Source: Amphimedon queenslandica
Taxonomy: Eukaryota; Porifera; Demospongiae; Haplosclerida; Niphatidae
NCBI RefSeq assembly: GCF_000090795.2
Contig: NW_003546292.1
Location: 303,578-340,223, forward strand
Length of the DNA: 36,646 nucleotides
Reading direction: 5' to 3'
Position 1 is the first letter of the stretch; each line of letters begins with the position of its first letter. Made by a program: the position numbers and the translations under genes. The notes beneath the pieces were generated by a model. It was not told where the DNA came from and made no database searches. It was given only the letters and a program-made list of their open reading frames with translations. Below, in pieces: positions 1 through 10,326 of the stretch.

Positions 1-1249
1 CAAAAATGTTTTTCTAAATGGCACCTTCAATTAGGAGATTTTGTCCCATATTTTCTAAGTACATGCACATGCTATTGCATTTGAGTACTTGATTGAAAAC
101 TTGCAAGTTTTAAAGTTTGTTTAGCTGGTTTAGGGACATTGTAACAAAACATTTTTCTGAAGACTAAGGTACATGCATACATCCATGTACAATTTATACA
201 TTAATTGTTTTAGCATTGTATTGATATCTTTAACTAGGTGTGAAACTTTCTGCCGTATCTGTTTGTGGGACTACAGACTAATCATTGTATCCTTTTTGTG
301 ATCACAAACTGTTGCAGAGTGAGTTATGTGTGTACTGCTATGAAGCTGTAGTTTGCAGCAATGGAGGGTATAGAATGATTAAGCAGAGGGAAAAGCTCAC
401 CATTCCATGAAGTATTGGTCTTTTTGTGCTCCATAAAGCGACTCTACTTTCTTTGTTGGGAAATGAACTTTTCTCTCTGCAGTTTATTTTCCACAAAGGG
501 AAATGAAACTTCATTTGTTTTAGCCTTTTCACCTTATAATGTATTTGACATAGCAGTTTTCTAAAAAGATTGTCAATAATTGAATGTGTTACAGTCACAG
601 TCTACATCTATTGTCGGCCATCATACCTGTTATATTTACCAGGTTGTGTCGTTATTACCTGATTCAGTTGATAACTCAGTGTAAGACTAGTTTTTCTCAG
701 TATGTGCAGAAAGATAAACTACATTTTGAGGCCACAGTATGCCTTCTCTATTGTATAATAATGAGTGAGTGTATCAAAGGCACTACCTGTGGTTACAAAT
801 GTGATGTGACACAGCTTTCATTTGTAACACTCCCTGTGGTTTTATTTGTATCCATGTGGGTTGACAGCAAAATCTCTTATAAGAAACAACATTATTGCAC
901 GGGTATTAAAAGCTGAAAGTACACTGTAAAAAAAGTTTGCAATAAAGTGTGGCCTAGGCCCACTGGCCCGCAAGAACTGACAGCGGGTACAAAGTCGGAG
1001 CAATTGAGTCTCCGGACTGCAGAAACTTTAGATTGATTCATAAACCAATAATCCATGCAGGTAGAGTTTAACTGCTCTCCTTCAGTGTTAAAATCAATGG
1101 TTGACTAAGCCTCAATACTAAACAAGATGGCAGGGTAACGTAAAATCGATACATGGCTTTTTAGCAAGTGCAGGATCTCTGTTCTGGACCTCTTCCAGAC
1201 ATTATAGCCTGAAAGTAGGAAGATTATGTCAACCTAAAGCCAGAATGAG
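1..1249. other. Intergenic stretch without a recognisable gene
   Basis: Open frames of about 86 codons (338-598, minus) and 110 codons (584-916, plus) occur here. Neither shows a domain, signal peptide or motif I know, and they overlap on opposite strands, as chance frames in AT-rich DNA do. I see no RNA gene or repeat structure. Confidence 0.5.
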
Positions 1250-1381
1250 TTGATAAAAGTACCTTTTCCTGAGCCTACTGTCCTCCATTGCCATCATTTT
1301 ACCACAAGGTGTGGTGTTACTGAGCATGCGCATTGGTGTGCACCTTTAATACGGCCACTCATTATCGCACAAATAATGTTG

Positions 1382-1481
1382 ATAACACCCCTGCTGCCGG
1401 ATACATTGCATTTGTATGACCTAGCCCTTGGGCCTCGGGCTCTGTCATATAGATGCAATGTATCCCTAGTGGGAGTGTTAT
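1382..1481. repeat. Foldback hairpin, arms about 45 bp
   Basis: The left arm (ATAACACCCC..GGATACATTGCAT..) and right arm (..ATGCAATGTATCC..GAGTGTTAT) are imperfect reverse complements around a GC-rich centre, CCCTTGGGCCTCGGG. The overlapping open frames on both strands (1250-1483, 1294-1566) are by-products of this symmetry. It is probably a small foldback or MITE-type insertion; I see no clear target duplication. Confidence 0.65.
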
Positions 1482-1485
1482 AATG

Positions 1486-2216
1486 TTGACTCGTAACTCC
1501 AGATCGTTGCTGAAAATACTCAACCTGCACATAATAAGGAAGCAGTGCACACATGCATATGTACATGTACTTTCTTTCTTAAAGATTTTGAAGTGCAAAA
1601 TTATTTTTGTTACCCATCAGTTTTACTGGACGTACAGTAGGTTGGGACATTTTGGCAGCTGCCTATTTTCATGATAATAAATGTAATAAAAAGGTGGAAA
1701 AAAATACCATGGAAACCAATTGATTGTTGCTATGACAATAAGACGTGTTTATACAATTACTGTGTTCAGCAGTTAATTGTCTATTCTTTATCAGCTTTAG
1801 TTAGTGCCAGCCATCTACTCATCTGTTATCTTGCATAGACCACTACCTTTCAGCTCTTTGTTGTAAATCTACATGCTTGTGATATTTAACGACGCCCAAG
1901 TAATTAAATGGGTGAGAGTCCTGAGAATGGGCAAGACACGGCGAGACACAAGAAAGACAGCAGCTCTGGTTGAAAGAGTTCGAAGAAGACCAACAACAAG
2001 AACAACCCAAAAACACAGCGACAGAGTGATTTTCTATTAATATTTAGGCTTTTTAAATTGAAACTGAATCTGGTAACAATGGTAATTGCAGAGTTTAAAA
2101 GAATCACGAAAATAAGCAGCCACAAATATATCCCAATCTAGTATTTTGCTGACTTAGTGACTTTTTGTTAAACATGTGAAGTAATGAATATGAAAAATGC
2201 ATGCATAATACATAAA
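1486..2216. other. No recognisable gene; one short basic frame
   Basis: The only item worth recording is a 37-codon plus-strand frame at 1927-2040, starting MGKTRRDTRKTAALVERV and rich in Arg, Lys and Thr. An overlapping frame from 1909 is also briefly open. There is no known motif, so I treat both as unproven. Confidence 0.4.
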
Positions 2217-2434
2217 TAAAAACATTAAAAATTAGAAAATACTAGGATTGAATTTGAAAAACAGTAAGGAAACAATACAGTACTTGGTAACTTGTGTGAT
2301 TAAAAATCCTTCACCATTGCATGACTCAGTGTGCTTTGCATGTGTGCTCCAGGTGGCTAAATGCTTTGCATAATAACTTACAGATGATGCAGTGGTGTAG
2401 GATTTTAGATCACACCAGTTAGCAAGTGCCCTTG
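2217..2434. repeat. Foldback repeat family F1, copy A (partial)
   Basis: The stretch beginning AAAAACATTAAAAAT and running through ACTTGG..TTGTGTGATT..AAATCCTTCACCA is repeated in inverted form at 2393-2434 (GCAGTGGTGTAGGATTTTAGATCACACCAGTTAGCAAGT region). The same family, with longer arms, occurs at 32446-32731. Here the right arm ends early, so this copy looks truncated. Confidence 0.6.
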
Positions 2435-2896
2435 TCGCGGCTAGTAAGCCCAGACGAAATAAAGTAACAAGTAGTAAGGTTGTGGAAAGGTTATCATTCA
2501 AATAACAAAAGAAGTGACATGGAAAATGATAACAATGGTAAAGACAGATAATGAAGAAGAGAAGAAAGGACAATGAACAAAACAACATGACTGTGTTATA
2601 TGCGTGCGTGAAAATAATAATGATGGTCACCATCTTGCCTCACGAAAAGGGTTGGATCCTTCTGAGGTGTCTCGACAAGACTGTCCGTTTCTTTGTGGCA
2701 TGCTAATGCTCAAATGTGACTTAGCCGATTCCTTCCCCTTCCTTCTGTCTTGGATGCCAGATTTAACCTTGTTTTCTTTTGTTGTCTTAGCTAGTTTTTT
2801 TTCTTATTTTTTCATGTTTCCCTTTTGTTTATCTGTTGTCTCCTCCAGGATCTCCCTCTTTCCCCTACTTTCTTCTTCTAGTCATTGTTTTTGTAC
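2435..2896. other. No recognisable gene
   Basis: A 99-codon plus frame (2604-2903) is mostly Phe/Ser/Leu-rich sequence from a T-rich tract and shows no domain. A minus frame over 2232-2633 is largely inside the foldback repeat. Nothing here supports a gene. Confidence 0.4.
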
Positions 2897-3120
2897 ATGT
2901 TAATAGTGATATTAATAATAATAATATTAATAATGACGATAATAATAATTATAAAAAAAAGAAAAAGAGAAGAAAGCCTACACTAAAACATAAAATCAAC
3001 TAACTACAGAAAACCAATAAATTATTATTACTATTTATTATTATTGTCATAATAATATATATATTCTCTTTCATGATTGAAACAAAATAATAATAATACT
3101 AAGTAATAATAACAAAAAAT
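2897..3120. repeat. AT-rich simple repeat, (TAA)n-like
   Basis: Interrupted AAT/ATA trinucleotides run through 2905-2955 and 3021-3115, separated by an A/G-rich stretch. If the adjacent retrotransposon's LTR begins near 3157, part of this tract could lie inside the LTR. Confidence 0.7.
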
Positions 3121-3152
3121 GATAAACATACCATAAGTATAGTTAGTGTACC

Positions 3153-3177
3153 CTACAGTTCTCCCCTTCCAGAGAAC
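3153..3177 (-). other. Polypurine tract and probable 3' LTR start
   Basis: Read on the minus strand, just after the integrase tail, GTTCTCTGGAAGGGGAGAAC is followed at once by TGTAGGGTACAC. A purine-rich primer site followed by TG is the expected junction between a retrotransposon body and its 3' LTR. The LTR far end and the matching 5' LTR were not found. Confidence 0.5.
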
Positions 3178-4450
3178 AAGTGAGAAATGGTCAAATATTG
3201 AGTCTATCAGGAAGAGAAATGAGTCAACCAGAACGAGTAATGGTATCTGAACGAGTCTCCGTAAAATTAGTGTTGGTGTGTGAGCAAGTCCTGTTGGTCT
3301 CTGAACATGTAGTGTTGGTCTTACAACGAGCAGTAATGGAAGAAGCAAAGAGGGAAGGAGAAGTAGAATGAGAATTAGTTAAGAGAGAATCATCGTTAAG
3401 GAGAGTAGTACTATTTTTGTCTAAATGTGCTGGTTTGATATGATTGATGAATATAGTGTCTCGAATACCATTAATATCAATGACATAATACTTCTCAGTA
3501 CGTTCCAATACTTTATACGGTCCATCATACCAACGTTGAAGGGGTCTTTTTACTAAATTACATTGAATTAATACGTGTGAAGAGGAAGTAAGTGAATCAA
3601 GAATGAGTAAATCAAGTTGATGGAGAATGTAGTGAGTGTAACACTTAAGTCAAGCCAAATAGTCTAAGGACTCTGAGAGTGAAAGGGAATTACTAGGATA
3701 GAGAAATTCACCAGGGAGATAAACAGATGTACCATGAACTATTTCAGCTGGAGAGTATGTAAGTCCTCTTTAGCAGCAGTACAAATACCAAATAATACTA
3801 GAGGGAGGGACTCAGTTCATGACTCTGGACGTGGTTGAGCTGTCAAGGCAGCTTTCAGTTGATGATGGAATCTCTCTATCATGCCATTAGCTTGAGGGTA
3901 GTATGCTGTGGTATGACATCTAACAATACATAATAAATGAGTGAGTTCAGCAAATAGAGAGGATTCAAATTGACTGCCTCTATCAGTAGTAACTGTAGAA
4001 AGGACACCAAAACATGATATCCAACCAGCTACTAAAGCACGAGCAATAGTTAGAGCATATATGTCAGGTATAGGAAAAGCTTCAGACCATCTAGTGAACG
4101 TGTCTATACAAGTAAGTAAATATGTGAAACCATGACATAGGGGAGTGGTCCCACAATATCAATGTGAACATTGTCAAACCATGTATTAGAAGAGGGAAAA
4201 GTACCTACAGGTCAGACAATGTGTGTATGTATCTTTCACCTTTGACAATGGAGACTTGAGCAACTCCAAGTCTTGATATAGAAGTCATTTAAGGCCAAAT
4301 GAATCGAGATAGAATGAGCTTGACAGTAGAACGAATAAGAGCAAATGAAGGGAATCAAATGCGGTACGACAAAATGAAGGTGGTACTACTGTGCAGGGTG
4401 TTCCCTTACAAGTGTCCCAATAGAGAGTAAGATTAGAATGAGGAATAGGA
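3178..4450 (-). pseudogene. Ty3/gypsy integrase fragment
   Basis: Translation shows an upstream zinc-binding remnant, a core with TTDRGSQFES (Asp codon at about 3982-3984), HTTAYYPQANGMIERFHHQLK (Glu codon at about 3874-3876), and a C-terminal ERTEKYYVIDINGIRD..HIKPAHLD block (3508-3420). It ends with TRSG and a PDRL-like tail near 3190, the usual pol terminus. Stops and frame changes separate the parts. Family knowledge places its role in inserting element cDNA into the genome. Confidence 0.87.
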
Positions 4451-4462
4451 AATTGCTCCAAA

Positions 4463-5057
4463 TTAAGAGAGTATAGGAGTTTCCTCAGAATAAAACTGAC
4501 AATCTCCTTGAGCTAGAGCCATGTCCTCACAATTAATAACTGAGGTTGTGTCTAATGATGACAGCTGATTAAGTTTAATGCGAGATAATGCATCAGCCAC
4601 CAAATTCAAAGGACCATGAATATATCTGATGTCAGTAGTGAACTGCGTTTTGAAGTTCAAATGTGGACACTGATGTGGTGATTGTTTATCAGACTTTGTG
4701 AGTGGTTTGTGATCAGCATAAACAGAAAATGTACGAACTTCAACAAAGTACCTGAAGTGACAAATGGATAAATATGCAGCCAATAACTATATCATAAGTG
4801 CTGTATCTAGCTTCAGTGGGACTTAACTTGTGAGAAAAGTAGGCTATAGGTTTCCACAGATAATGAATAAATTGTTGTAGAGCAGCTCCCACAGCTATAT
4901 ATGAAGCATTAGACATGACAGCAGTGCGAGCATGAGGTTTAGGATTAGACAGTAGAGTGGCTTCAGCTAGTGCACTTTTGGCTTTATGAAATACATCGTC
5001 CAAATCATCAGTCCAGGAAAAAAGAGAACAAGCAGGAGTTGAAGACAAGTAAAGCAT
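4463..5057 (-). pseudogene. Ty3/gypsy RNase H fragment
   Basis: Two overlapping frames carry RNase H-like sequence: SNASYIAVGAALQQ and WKPIAYFSHKLSPTEARYS (frame 4740-5057), then VYADHKPLT and DIRYIHGPLNLVADALSRI (frame 4463-4783). These are the standard RT-RNase H connection and RNase H core of Ty3/gypsy elements. A frameshift near 4740-4780 divides them. The first catalytic Asp is replaced, with SNAS where DAS is usual, so activity would be lost even without the frameshift. Confidence 0.85.
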
Positions 5058-5339
5058 ACAAAGGTTGGAGGGTTTGAGAACAATGAGGTATGAAGCAATG
5101 ATTCAGAATTAATGAGACCTGATAACTGTCTGAGTTCAAACTAAGACAGAGGTAAAGTGAAATCAGTAACATCAGCTACCTTAGACTCCAATGGTTGGAT
5201 ACCATTCTCATCAACTATATGAACAAGTGTAATGAGGATTGACCAAACTCACATTTTTCAGGGTTAATGAAGACTGCATACTTATTAAAACGATGGAATA
5301 CTTGTGTGAGATGGTTCTTGTGTTCGACCTCATAAGAAC

Positions 5340-5737
5340 TAGCTACAACACGTCATCAATGTATACGTGGGCGAACTCAAGACCATGATGTACCATATCC
5401 ATCAAATGCTGAATGTTTGAGCTTCATTTGTTAGACCAAAGGGCATATGAGTGAATTCAAATAATCCAAAAGGCATAGTCACTGCCGTTATATGGACATC
5501 CTCTGTAGCAATGGGTACTCTATAGTACGCATGAACCAGATCTAGCTTCAGAAAATTTGAGTACGGTATAAAGTGAATGCAAAATCCTGAATGTGTGGGA
5601 TGGGTTATCAGTGATGTACTGCAATTCATAAAAACAAGTCTCCCTAATCTTTGCTCACTAAAGCTATTGAACTTCAATTTCCTAATGCTATTTGCTGCAC
5701 GTATCAATACACCTACTTTGTGAGATCTTTGTGTCAA
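5340..5737 (-). pseudogene. Ty3/gypsy reverse transcriptase fragment
   Basis: Visible motifs are LDLVHAYYRVPIA, MPFGLFEFTHMPFGLTN and, in a neighbouring frame, the catalytic VYIDDVL box at about 5346-5366. All are typical of gypsy-type reverse transcriptases, which copy element RNA into DNA in virus-like particles. The palm is split by at least two frameshifts: one before LDLVHAYY, and one between the FGLTN and YIDD boxes. The N-terminal part is poorly preserved. It continues downstream into RNase H of the same element. Confidence 0.88.
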
Positions 5738-5759
5738 AACTGATTGTAATAATATACTT

Positions 5760-6130
5760 GTTACAGTATCTGATATGTTGTGTTCTCCAAATCTACCCCG
5801 TTCATACTTGTTTGCAATAAATCGTTAACTATTTTAGGGCTGTATAATGCTTCCATAATGTTTATAATTATAATAATTTTCCTTTGCTTCACTATTTTGT
5901 GCAGGTAATGAGTATTTACAATGTAATGTATACAAAGTGTGACTATAATTAGGATAATAATCATCATTATTTAGACGCTTCTTATTTTTATTATTTAATG
6001 CCATCTTAATTTATCCATTTCGTTATCAGAAAATTTATATCTTCGAAATTTGTCTTTCATACCACATAATATTGCATCTCTATTCTCGTAATAGTGTTTT
6101 CAGGAGTTTTGGTTTTGAAGGCCCGGATTT
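5760..6130. other. AT-rich stretch without a recognisable gene
   Basis: Short open frames are present but carry no domain. I looked here for the missing 5' LTR of the gypsy element and saw no copy of the TGTAGGGTACAC terminus. Confidence 0.4.
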
Positions 6131-6149
6131 TTATGATAGCATTCTTTTG

Positions 6150-6280
6150 ATAATGATCCCTAGATGGTTCTTTCTTTTGTTGTGGATTCTTAAGATACTG
6201 ATTTCTAGAGGCTTTTTTCTTTGGTTGTGAATTTTTTCATAATAATTTCTAGAGGCTTTTTTTGTGGTCTGCATTAATGC
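6150..6280. repeat. Three imperfect tandem repeats of about 46 bp
   Basis: The units share TGATTTCTAGAGGCTTTTTT followed by GGTTGTGAATT. They begin near 6152 (CCTAGATGGTTC variant), 6198 and 6243. The 82-codon minus frame over 6131-6379 is a product of this repetition. Confidence 0.6.
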
Positions 6281-6427
6281 AATATTTGTTTGAGTATAGC
6301 AAGTTGATTTTAAAGTTTTGCTAATCTTGTTTTTTTTGTACCAATTTTCACATTTTTGGAATATGTTACCTGGGTTCAATGCATGGAATTATTTTTTGAA
6401 TACCCAAGCTTATATTTTTTTCTTACC

Positions 6428-6618
6428 ATACCGTATAGCTGGAAAAGTTTGTGGGAATTATATTTTGCGATTTTGTGCCCATATAGCTAATTTTAATGTT
6501 TGTAGAATTTAATTTTGCTGGTGTAGGCGTGTACTGTTGATACAATTATTACTTACAATGCTTTGCATAATTCAATTGTGCGCTTTTATGATCAACAGCA
6601 AACAGCAAAATTAAATTC
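6428..6618. repeat. Dispersed repeat plus 16-bp perfect inverted repeat
   Basis: The stretch opens with CATACCGTATAGCTGGAAAAGTT. It is followed by a foldback with perfect arms GAATTTAATTTTGCTG (6505-6520) and CAGCAAAATTAAATTC (6603-6618), with inner arms CTGTTGAT/ATCAACAG. Similar TAGCTATACGGTA..AAAATTTT.. sequence recurs near 19560-19775, so this is probably a dispersed non-autonomous element. Confidence 0.55.
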
Positions 6619-6639
6619 CAGCAAATATTTCAGAGGCGT

Positions 6640-7660
6640 CGCTGCCTAAGGGGCAGGTAGGGTAGTTGCCCCACCAATATTTTGAAGATCAGTAGCCATT
6701 TTTATTAAAATTAGTTATTAATTCAAGTTAATTCATCTAATAACTATCCAGGAAAGACTCAATCACTGCTTACTTCTTCACACACACCAACAACTGACTC
6801 ATAATGTAGAAATTAATTGACCACACCCATCATGAATATTAATGAGATACTGCAAAATTTTTTGCGCACGACAAAGTTCCACCATTTTCATGGACCTAGT
6901 GCCCTACCAATCTTTCAAGCCCAGCGATGCCCATGTATTTCCAGCTATGTGGTATATGCAACTCTAGCTATGCTTTTGACACTGCCTGATGTAGTATGCT
7001 GTAGCATAGGACCTGTTTTAGACATAAAACCTTCCAATTTCTTTTTATAACCAAAATTTTTTTTTAAAATTTAGCCCCAGTTACGTCACTTTTCCATTTC
7101 TACTTCCTTTTTTTACAACTTACAGCACAACACTTAACATTAAAACAACCAACAAATACCATAACACCAAGTACATATATGCAGGAGGTACAAGTAAACT
7201 ACTGCTTATCATTGTAAAACTAACTGCAAAGACTTATCTGAAAAACATAAGAGAAAAAATATATCAAAATATATATGTCAGAAGTATAAGAGAACACACT
7301 GAACTCTAGTGGTCTTGCTTTAGTACAGATATGCTATCTTGTCAGAACAAAGCAGCAGTAAAACTGTTTCACTCTGACAGCTCTGTAAGATTATATTGCG
7401 CTCTGTGATAAAAGAAGCCTAATTTTGTTGGTTATTTCAATATATTTTATCTATTAGGTTTTAAAAGAACAGATACTCACTTAGTCTGTCAACTACTTAA
7501 AAGTATGCAGAAAAAGAGAACAGAGCAAATACCCACCCAGTGCAGTCAGTCAGTCACTATAGCAACTCTGAGCACATGCATCATGTTTCAAAATGGCATC
7601 TAATTTCAAGGTGAGGTGATATCATGCTCAAATAACTAGTTTATAATCTTATATGAATTA
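6640..7660. other. No recognisable gene
   Basis: A 77-codon frame at 6817-7050 shows no domain, and nothing structured is seen apart from ordinary AT-rich sequence. Confidence 0.4.
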
Positions 7661-7666
7661 AGTAAT

Positions 7667-7806
7667 ATATAGAACATGACCCCGAGTGGTGTATCAGATA
7701 TACACAAAAATGATATTCATAACCCCGAGGGCGTAGCCCGAGGGATTATGAAAATCATTTGAGTGTATATCTGATACACCCACGAGGGAAAGGTCATGTT
7801 CTATAT
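7667..7806. repeat. Long hairpin, arms about 65 bp
   Basis: The left arm ATATAGAACATGACC..GGTGTATCAGATATACAC..ATGAT.TTCATAA and its reverse complement on the right meet at the GC-rich centre CCCGAGGGCGTAGCCCGAGGG. Matching extends to both outer ends with few mismatches. It directly abuts the left terminal arm of the next element (7810-8499), so the two may form one composite. Confidence 0.75.
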
Positions 7807-7809
7807 GGC

Positions 7810-8499
7810 TTGTATAATGGGAAGCCATAAGAAGGAAAGGTTATGTGCATGCTCAGTAGCACATGGTACAACTGTAAAGGACCAATATGGCTGAAGGAGA
7901 AGGAGAACCACGAGAAAAAGCAGCAAAAGAAGCGAATGAAAATGTGTAGAGCGCTCAATGAAGGTTAGCCTTCATTAGTGCTGATGAAATGGAAGAAATT
8001 AGTACAGGTTTGAACCCTTGGACACTAATAGAGATATGAAGGTACTTACTCAATGGCGGTGTGGTGGTAAAAATGTTACTAGCAGTAAATAATACTCTTT
8101 TGATGTTTCTAGAGGTACAGAATTCATCTCAAATTGACTAGTAGGAGCTACACTTGTTGATAAAAGGTCGTCGCAAAGACTGACTCCATTCTGGAATATA
8201 ATGGGCATGCAATTCGATCAATCTTTGCAGAAATAAAGACTACTATTATATCAGTTTATTAACAAAATCTTTTATTAATAACATATTTTGCTGTTTTACA
8301 AATGACTTTTTGTTATCATTGTTATCACAACTGAACAAGCCAAGCATTACTTCCGGTGAAATATATATATTGCACTGTCAGCACCTTTAATCATAGCTAT
8401 GTCACATCCTGGTAAATATGTGTATTGCACCGGAAGTGATCGTCTACCAGATATAAACCCGACGCGGTGCCTTTCATCTTATGGCTTCCCATGATACAA
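7810..8499. mobile_element. Non-autonomous element with 30-bp terminal inverted arms
   Basis: TTGTATAATGGGAAGCCATAAGAAGGAAAGG at 7810-7840 is the near reverse complement of CCTTTCATCTTATGGCTTCCCATGATACAA at 8470-8499. A second, inner inverted pair is built on CACCGGAAGT/ACTTCCGGTG (near 8347 and 8439). Inside, a 20-codon frame (7887-7946) starts MAEGEGEPREKAAKEANENV and stops. It could be the first coding segment of a decayed element protein, but I cannot name it. No target duplication was established. Confidence 0.5.
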
Positions 8500-8510
8500 G
8501 ATACAGAAAG

Positions 8511-10199
8511 CACCTTTGTAGTCTTTGACCCGCACTCCAAGAACTGATGTAAAAGTCAACTTCTCTAGTTAAAAATATAGTTCGGCACATAGAAGAAGGT
8601 AAAAGAAGAAAATGTCTGAAGAATTTTGCAGAAAATTGAATTTGGCCCTATTATACAGAAAATTTTTTGACCACTTTGAAGGTACCAGAAGAATTGCTCA
8701 GTGAATGAGAGTTCATCTAAGCCATTCATAAAGGTCTACAAGGTGAAATAGAAGAGTTATGAGCATTTCAAAACTATATGTTAATTTTGTTCACCATCTT
8801 GAACAATCTACCTCAACCCTACATATAGGCTTCCGTCTACATAATATTGTTCTGATCTTGTGGAAAGGTGTTGCAATCATTACAGCTAATGATTCTTACT
8901 ATAACAATAAGCACTGACACTGATACACTATTTTTTATTGCTGAAATTCTACATATTGTTGGGAGTTTTTCAAATAAATTCAATGACAAAATTTATGGTG
9001 TTGCTTAAATGTTATAACTCAAATAGTTTGATTTATGCAATCATAAATTTTCAATGGTACATACAAATATGCCAATGGTACATAACCTTTAGTTGGTACT
9101 TTTAGAATGTATGTGAAGCTCTTTAGCTGGGTGTAAGCACTGAATGGCTGAAAGGACAGAAGTCCATTACCTAATTATGTAGCTAGTTTTAAGGATTAAG
9201 TTAAGAAAGTAATGAATTACAAAGCCAAGTTATAATCACCACCTCTTCCAACAATTTTACAGTTATTAAACAAGAGAAAATTTTTAAGTTTTTCAACTAT
9301 AGAGTTTTATATGTCACAAGGCAACTCAAAAGAGCAGAGACTGTTTACTTATAGGAGTCCCACTTTCATGAAGCCATTGTTACCGTGCTACATCTTTTAC
9401 CATGAGAATGTCATGGTAGCACCAATTTAATGAGTTAGTTGTATATCTGGCAGGGTAAAAAACCTCATAGCATTAATACTTACTCTTTGTAGTGATTTTT
9501 GTATTGCAAGGACAATGAATTTATACCATAGTCACTATGTTAGATACATGTAGGCATGTCTTTGGCTACTTATACCATAGTTGTAATGTGACATACATAT
9601 AGGCATGTCTTTGGCTCATAGAATGCTGGTTAGCTGCTTTAGTCATGCCTTGCAGGTCTACTATGTTTTGTAGTGTACAGCCCATGAGAACTTGTGAAAT
9701 AGTAAAAAATTATTTTGTAGTAACAATAAACATTGTTCAAAATTAAAATTTATTATTATACAACATCTTGAAGTAATACAATAAATTAAAAACAAAAGAT
9801 TGTATAGCTAGTGAACTTTGTAGTAGTAGTACTCTCAACCAAGTGGACCATGTGAAATAACCGACTCCAAAAAATATCCGACTCATGGAAGTATCTGACT
9901 CCGTGTATCAATTTAATAATCATTGGCCATGCCTACTAGTTTAACTAGCTGTACACGGGTGTTCAATTAATAAAATTTGGGACAAAAAGGGGTGTCATAA
10001 AAGGTCACAAGAAATTTTTTAAAATGCCTAACAACACGTATAGTAACAATACTATAGTGACTTTGATGACATGTGACTTGGAAGGGAAATTCCCTACAAA
10101 CTTCTTGTCATGCTTGATGGATTGCTGATATGTTAAGGAACAAGATGATCTTTTCCTAGTCAAAAAGGCCAACGCGTGGATGCTAATGGGAAGCTCTAA
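8511..10199. other. Gene-poor stretch
   Basis: No open frame of note. At 8513-8545 a brief frame reads FVVFDPHSKN and then stops; it is too short to assign. The only clear structure is the 49-bp duplication at 9521-9617. Confidence 0.4.
9521..9617. repeat. Tandem duplication, period 49 bp, two copies
   Basis: TTATACCATAG..ATGT.A.ATACAT.TAGGCATGTCTTTGGCT occurs at 9521 and again at 9570, with only a few differences. Confidence 0.75.
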
Positions 10200-10240
10200 A
10201 GCCTGGTTGCCATATAATTGTACAAGTTGTGCAATTGTTG
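10200..10240 (+). repeat. Left terminal inverted repeat of the Harbinger element
   Basis: It starts AGCCTGGTTGCCATATAATT and contains GTGCAATTGT. It matches the reverse complement of 12930-12970 apart from a short spacer difference. TTTCCATA motifs recur just inside both ends. Confidence 0.8.
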
Positions 10241-10326
10241 CCTGAATGTTGTAATACAGGTGTTTCCATATAAATTTACAAAAATTAATTTTAATAACAT
10301 TAAAGTTAACTAATTGTTATATCAAA

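Larger units (their letters stand above)
3150..5737 (-). mobile_element. Degenerate Ty3/gypsy LTR retrotransposon (pol part)
   Basis: On the minus strand the order is reverse transcriptase (about 5737-5340), RNase H (about 5060-4560), integrase (about 4450-3190), then a purine-rich tract and a TGTAGGG.. sequence. This is the Ty3/gypsy (Metaviridae) order. Frames change repeatedly and several stops occur, so it is inactive. I find no gag or protease upstream and no second LTR inside the window, so the element is 5'-truncated or its 5' part has decayed beyond recognition. Confidence 0.88.

Noticed and set aside
338..916. Overlapping open frames of 86 and 110 codons on opposite strands
   Set aside because: No domain, and mutual overlap of unrelated frames in AT-rich DNA is expected by chance.
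1250..1598. Three open frames around 1250-1600
   Set aside because: They read across a hairpin, so their apparent similarity between strands is due to the inverted repeat.
2604..2903. 99-codon plus frame rich in Phe and Ser
   Set aside because: It is a translation of a T/C-rich tract and has no motif.
8513..8545. FVVFDPHSKN frame as a possible protein remnant
   Set aside because: Ten residues before a stop are too few to assign, though the motif recalls sponge element proteins.
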